A DNA stretch of 6,150 nucleotides, taken from assembly GCA_903954205.1 (NCBI GenBank), contig CAJBMR010000225.1, positions 1 to 6,150 of the forward strand. Direction: 5' to 3'. Positions 3,071 to 6,150 of this stretch are shown one piece after another; positions within the stretch are counted from its first letter, which is position 1; the number at the start of each line of letters is the position of its first letter. Position numbers and translations under genes: made by a program. The stretch comes from an uncultured bacterium (GTDB lineage: Bacteria; Actinomycetota; Actinomycetes; S36-B12). The notes beneath the pieces are model-generated. The model had not been told where the DNA came from, made no database searches, and saw only the letters and a program-made list of their open reading frames with translations.

Positions 3071-5968
3071 CTAAGTGACCGTTGCCTGCACCCGGGGGTC
3101 CGTTGCGGGGCCCCATCCATAGGCATTGCGGGCCTCGATGGCAATGTAATACCGACCCGGGGGCAGTTTGGCGATATCACAGGCTGGTGTCACGGTGACG
3201 CACACTCCAGCAGGGTCCTTGATACCAGTGGCAGTGGCATAGACCCCCACGCGATAACTGACGATGGCGCTTCCCCCGTCGGACGCTGGTGGATTCCAGA
3301 AGACTTGGAGTCGGCCGTCTCCCGATGACCAACCCACCTGGATCGGGGCCCCCGGGACCGCGCCCGGAGTGACGGGCACCCGCGGTGTCGACGGAGTTCC
3401 CGCATCGGCGGCACTGATGGCGACAACCTCGACGAAGTAAGTGCGCCCATTGATGAGTCCCGAGATCGTGCACCCGGTTGACTTTGTTGATGTGCACGAG
3501 CCCGCGGTCTTCGGGCCACCCGTTGCAGTCACGAAGGCCGAGGCACGGTATCGAGTGATGCGGCTGCCGCCGTCGCTGACGGGAGCATTCCAGGAGATGG
3601 CAGCCGAGGCCGCACCGGCAACCGCCGTGACCGACGTAGGTGGTCCCGGTGGCCTCGCTGGCGCAGCCGTCGGCGTGCCGACCACATCGTCCGCCCCAGA
3701 AGCACCGGAATCATTCCTTGCTAAGACGCGCACGTTGTAGCGTCGGCCGTTCACGAGGTCGCCGATGGTGCACCTCAGAGCCGTCGTCACGCACCTTCCT
3801 GCAACATCACCCGCCCAAATGACCTGAACGAGGTAGGACTCGGGATCGGCTCCTGTCTCCGTTGCCGGTCGCCAGCTCACGACAAGCGACCTGTCAGCAC
3901 CCCGGGCAACGACTGCGGTGGGCGGTGCCGGGATAGCCGGCGCGAGGACTCTGGGGCCGGAGGCAAGGCCGCGCCCGACTCGGTCGATCGCGTAAACATC
4001 CACATGTGCGCTCGATGTTGAGTCCAGGCCCGTCAGCGTGCATCCCAGCGCCCCGCGCTCATCCGGGCCGTTCGTGGAGCAGGTAGCTACAACGTCTGTG
4101 CCATCTGTGTCGGCATACGCCGTCGCGATGTAACCGGTCACGACCTGCCCCGCAGACAGCACCGGGGGGCGCCACTCGATCCTTGCGGTCGTGAGACCCC
4201 TCGACACCAGTGTCACCCTGGTCGGAGGAGCCAGATGATCCCATTGGGACACGCGAGGGGAGCCCTCGCTCACGCCGTCGGGATTCTCCGCGCGCACGCT
4301 CACGAAGTAGCGATCGGACCGGGGCAGTCCGGTGATAGTGCAGGTGAGAGTCGCTGTCGAGCAACTGCCAAGGGGAAGGCCTCCGATGGCACTCGCAAAC
4401 GCTGTAGCCGTGAAGCCCAGACCTAGACGACTGACCGGCTCAGCCCAGGCGACTACCGCGGAGGTGCCATCCGGGGTCCCGGTGACGGTGACACCGAACG
4501 GCTGATCGGGGAAGCGCGCACCGAGGAGCTTGCCGGCATCAATAATGCCGACACCGCAGGTCCGGGTGGCGTTGTCATCGCAGACTCCACCGCGGAATGG
4601 CGTCGACATGCCCGGTGCCTTGATGCGTGCCTCGACCTGAGCGGGAGTCAAGCCCGGGAGCGTCGACAACATCAGGGCAACAACTCCCGAGACATGCGGG
4701 GCCGCCATACTCGTGCCGGATTCAGACGCATAGATCGGGGTAAGACTACGTGGCTGTAGGGCGGTGCTCATGACATCTTGACCAGGAGCGGCGATGTCAA
4801 CGGCCGGGCCGTAGTTGGAAAAACTAGCCCGCCTTCCGCTCTTTCCGATTGCACCTACGACGATCAGGTTGCGGCAATTCGCGGGGCGTTGGCCGCCGGC
4901 ACTTGCAGAATCGTTACCCGCCGCAGCGACGACGACCGCACCCCTCGATACGGCAGCATCAATGGCAGCCTGTTCTGCATTCGTACAGGGACCAGCAATT
5001 CCAAGGGAGAGATTGATGACGCGAGCGGGGGTGGCATTGCGGGGGACACCAGAGATGGAGCCGCCCGAGGCCCAGATGACACCCGCGGCAATATCGGATG
5101 TGGTCCAGGCGACTGTCCCGTCATTAGCCCTGCCAAGGACGCGTACATGTTGGACCTTTACCCGGGGGGCTACCCCGACAACACCTATGCCGTTGTCGGA
5201 GATCGCATTGATCGTGCCAGCCACATGAAGGCCGTGGCTGTCCGTTGCGATCATGTTGGTGGGATCCGGATCGCGACCGTTGCCATCGAGGGCCGTCCCT
5301 GGGCTGGAGATCATGTCGTATCCGGGCACAGTCTGGCCGACCAGGTCGGGATGCGTCGACTGCCCCGAGTCGACGACGGCCACTACCAGCGAGGGGTCAC
5401 CCCGGGTGACGGTCCAAGCAGCGCTCGCCCTGATGCCGTACTGGCCGCGCAGGCCCCACAGGCTGCCGTCCACATAATAGGGATCATTCGGGCTCAGGAT
5501 TGTTTCTCCTCCCTCTCGGGGAGTGAGAGCGCGTCGATGCGCACCTGCAGGATCCGGGATCGTGACAGCCAGGTCGGGCTCTGCCCAAGCGACTCGCGAG
5601 TCGGTGCCGATGACTCGCGCGATCTCGCGTGCGGTCGCCTCATCCACGACATGGCTGAACACGACCGAACGCATGCCAGCCCCGATGTCCTGGCCGACTA
5701 GCAACTCCGGCGCGTGAGTCATCCCACTCGTCTGTGCTACCCGCCTCGCTCCGGTTGCCAGCCCAGGCGCCTCCGCGTAGTCGACACCGGGCAGGTAGGA
5801 GACGATGAGTCCAGTCACCGTGCCCGCAGTAGTCCGCGAGTCTGCTTGGTCAGTGATCCTTTGTGGCGCCACCGCCGTCGCCGAGGCGACCGGCCCGCAC
5901 ACCAGTGCGGCAGTCACAACCGACGTGACACCGGCACGAAAGGCGACCCGGCGCGCTCTGAGTTCCAC
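3071..5968 (-). CDS. Secreted subtilisin-like serine protease (peptidase family S8) with five C-terminal FN3 domains
   Basis: An extracellular endopeptidase of 965 aa. Order of parts: signal peptide (1-34; RARRVAFR, then hydrophobic TSVVTAALV, cleavage near SATAVA); I9-type propeptide (about 49-137, ending VAWAEPDLAV), which folds the enzyme and is then removed; linker with PNDPYYVDGSLWGL (160-173); S8 domain (about 174-484). Catalytic residues are Asp200 in AVVDSG, His245 in SHGLHVAGT, the oxyanion Asn352 in AAAGND and Ser420 in SGTSMAAPHVSG, so the enzyme should be active. Cys328/365 and Cys463/471 look like disulfide pairs. Five fibronectin type III domains fill 490-965, each with its own Cys pair, probably for binding polymer or protein surfaces. 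There is no LPXTG or membrane anchor, so release into the medium is expected. GTG 5968 is chosen because GGGA sits 7 bases upstream and the signal peptide begins there; TTG 6031 would add 21 residues in front. His-Gly-Leu-His replaces the usual His-Gly-Thr-His. It is monocistronic here and converges on the small exported protein. Confidence 0.95.
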   Translation of the reverse strand: MELRARRVAFRAGVTSVVTAALVCGPVASATAVAPQRITDQADSRTTAGTVTGLIVSYLPGVDYAEAPGLATGARRVAQTSGMTHAPELLVGQDIGAGMRSVVFSHVVDEATAREIARVIGTDSRVAWAEPDLAVTIPDPAGAHRRALTPREGGETILSPNDPYYVDGSLWGLRGQYGIRASAAWTVTRGDPSLVVAVVDSGQSTHPDLVGQTVPGYDMISSPGTALDGNGRDPDPTNMIATDSHGLHVAGTINAISDNGIGVVGVAPRVKVQHVRVLGRANDGTVAWTTSDIAAGVIWASGGSISGVPRNATPARVINLSLGIAGPCTNAEQAAIDAAVSRGAVVVAAAGNDSASAGGQRPANCRNLIVVGAIGKSGRRASFSNYGPAVDIAAPGQDVMSTALQPRSLTPIYASESGTSMAAPHVSGVVALMLSTLPGLTPAQVEARIKAPGMSTPFRGGVCDDNATRTCGVGIIDAGKLLGARFPDQPFGVTVTGTPDGTSAVVAWAEPVSRLGLGFTATAFASAIGGLPLGSCSTATLTCTITGLPRSDRYFVSVRAENPDGVSEGSPRVSQWDHLAPPTRVTLVSRGLTTARIEWRPPVLSAGQVVTGYIATAYADTDGTDVVATCSTNGPDERGALGCTLTGLDSTSSAHVDVYAIDRVGRGLASGPRVLAPAIPAPPTAVVARGADRSLVVSWRPATETGADPESYLVQVIWAGDVAGRCVTTALRCTIGDLVNGRRYNVRVLARNDSGASGADDVVGTPTAAPARPPGPPTSVTAVAGAASAAISWNAPVSDGGSRITRYRASAFVTATGGPKTAGSCTSTKSTGCTISGLINGRTYFVEVVAISAADAGTPSTPRVPVTPGAVPGAPIQVGWSSGDGRLQVFWNPPASDGGSAIVSYRVGVYATATGIKDPAGVCVTVTPACDIAKLPPGRYYIAIEARNAYGWGPATDPRVQATVT
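3074..4501 (-). repeat. Five tandem fibronectin type III domain repeats within the protease
   Basis: Approximate residues and coordinates: FN3-1 490-580 (4229-4501), FN3-2 581-678 (3935-4228), FN3-3 682-772 (3653-3925), FN3-4 776-868 (3365-3643), FN3-5 873-965 (3074-3352). Each shows PxxVxV near the start, a Trp in the B/C region (VVAWAEP, IEWRPP, VSWRPA, ISWNAP, FWNPPASDGG), then a Cys pair before TI/TL-x-GL, an aromatic-V-x-V strand and AxNxxG-type turns. The domains are clearly related in protein but diverged in DNA, so the array is old, not a recent tandem duplication. Pro-rich linkers (PAPPTA, RPPGPPTS, AVPGAP) separate several units. Confidence 0.88.
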
Positions 5969-6150
5969 GTTCCAATCCCGTCGGTCATCACCGCCAAGGC
6001 ACTCCCCTGGAGTAGGCCCAGCGTGGCACAACTCACAGTGCGTGTCCGCGCGAATAACGACTCAATGAGGGACAAACGACCTACTGGTTACCGCGAGCCA
6101 ACCACGTGTGGTGGTGAGTCGACGATCGTGCCGAAGTCTCTGAGCGATCG
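5969..6150. other. Upstream region of the subtilase gene; no gene supported
   Basis: This stretch should hold the minus-strand promoter of the protease, but I cannot identify convincing -35/-10 hexamers. ACCAC-GT-GTGGT at 6101-6112 is an inverted repeat with 5-base arms, 133 bases before GTG 5968, and could be an operator. Short frames open to the right edge on both strands, but each is under 30 codons here and none has a Shine-Dalgarno, so no neighbour is called. Confidence 0.5.

Noticed and set aside
2548..3180. Minus-strand frame of 210 codons across the convergent gap
   Set aside because: It overlaps the 3' ends of both supported genes, is Arg/Pro/Ser-rich with no motif, and lacks coding-type third-position bias.
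2918..3328. Plus-strand frame of 136 codons
   Set aside because: Most of it is antisense to the last FN3 domain, with no Shine-Dalgarno and no recognisable features.
4319..4330. CCGGGGCAGTCC, a 12-bp inverted match to the IS3-like terminus at 1807-1818
   Set aside because: It lies inside FN3-1 of an intact protease frame and encodes a sensible strand-loop segment (GLPRSD). An element spanning 1804-4330 would contain no transposase, so the match is judged coincidental.
4778..5701. Plus-strand frame of 307 codons
   Set aside because: It lies wholly antisense to the S8 catalytic domain and propeptide of the protease, whose motifs prove the minus strand is coding.
6064..6150. Plus-strand frame from ATG 6064 open to the right edge
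   Set aside because: Only 29 codons are visible, with no Shine-Dalgarno and no recognisable motif, so a divergent gene cannot be supported.
1..6150. CRISPR array, phage module, defence or biosynthetic cluster
   Set aside because: No regularly spaced repeats, no phage or defence protein motifs and no multi-gene operon of that kind are visible.

Overview
The window reads as chromosomal DNA of a high-GC Gram-positive bacterium (Actinobacteria). The evidence is the GC-rich third codon positions, a partial gene closely resembling the mycobacterial/actinobacterial soluble acyl-ACP desaturases (DesA type), secreted proteins with actinobacterial-style signal peptides, and a degenerate IS3-type transposase tail. 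I cannot name genus or species from the sequence alone.

Layout. Positions 1-313 (minus) carry the N-terminal third of an acyl-ACP desaturase that runs off the left edge. Just upstream on the same strand (371-1327) is a 318-aa secreted protein of unknown function, and 97 bases further upstream is tRNA-Gly(CCC) (1424-1494, minus), whose 3' end is built into a perfect 8-bp hairpin. All three point the same way and could be partly co-transcribed. Positions 1495-2270 hold no intact gene I can support and look like a scar: the last 24 codons plus outer end of an IS3-family element (about 1804-1920), a 48-codon coding-like ORF (2014-2160) and a second coding-like frame ending at 2165, all on the minus strand and probably relics. 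A small secreted or exported protein (2273-2779, plus) follows, with an awkward translation start.

The right half is dominated by one gene, 3071-5968 (minus). It encodes a 965-aa secreted S8 (subtilisin-like) serine protease with signal peptide, I9-type propeptide, complete Asp/His/Asn/Ser catalytic set and five tandem fibronectin type III domains. Each FN3 domain carries its own cysteine pair at an equivalent position. It converges on the small secreted protein, and the 291-bp gap between them contains several perfect dyads but no classical U-tailed terminator.

How the parts relate. The exported proteins (371-1327, 2273-2779, 3071-5968) share only a destination outside the membrane; nothing shows that they act together. 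The desaturase and tRNA are housekeeping genes. I see no CRISPR array, phage gene, secretion cluster or recognisable defence system. The most distinctive items are the repeated Cys-paired FN3 array, the tRNA 3'-end hairpin and the mobile-element scar.
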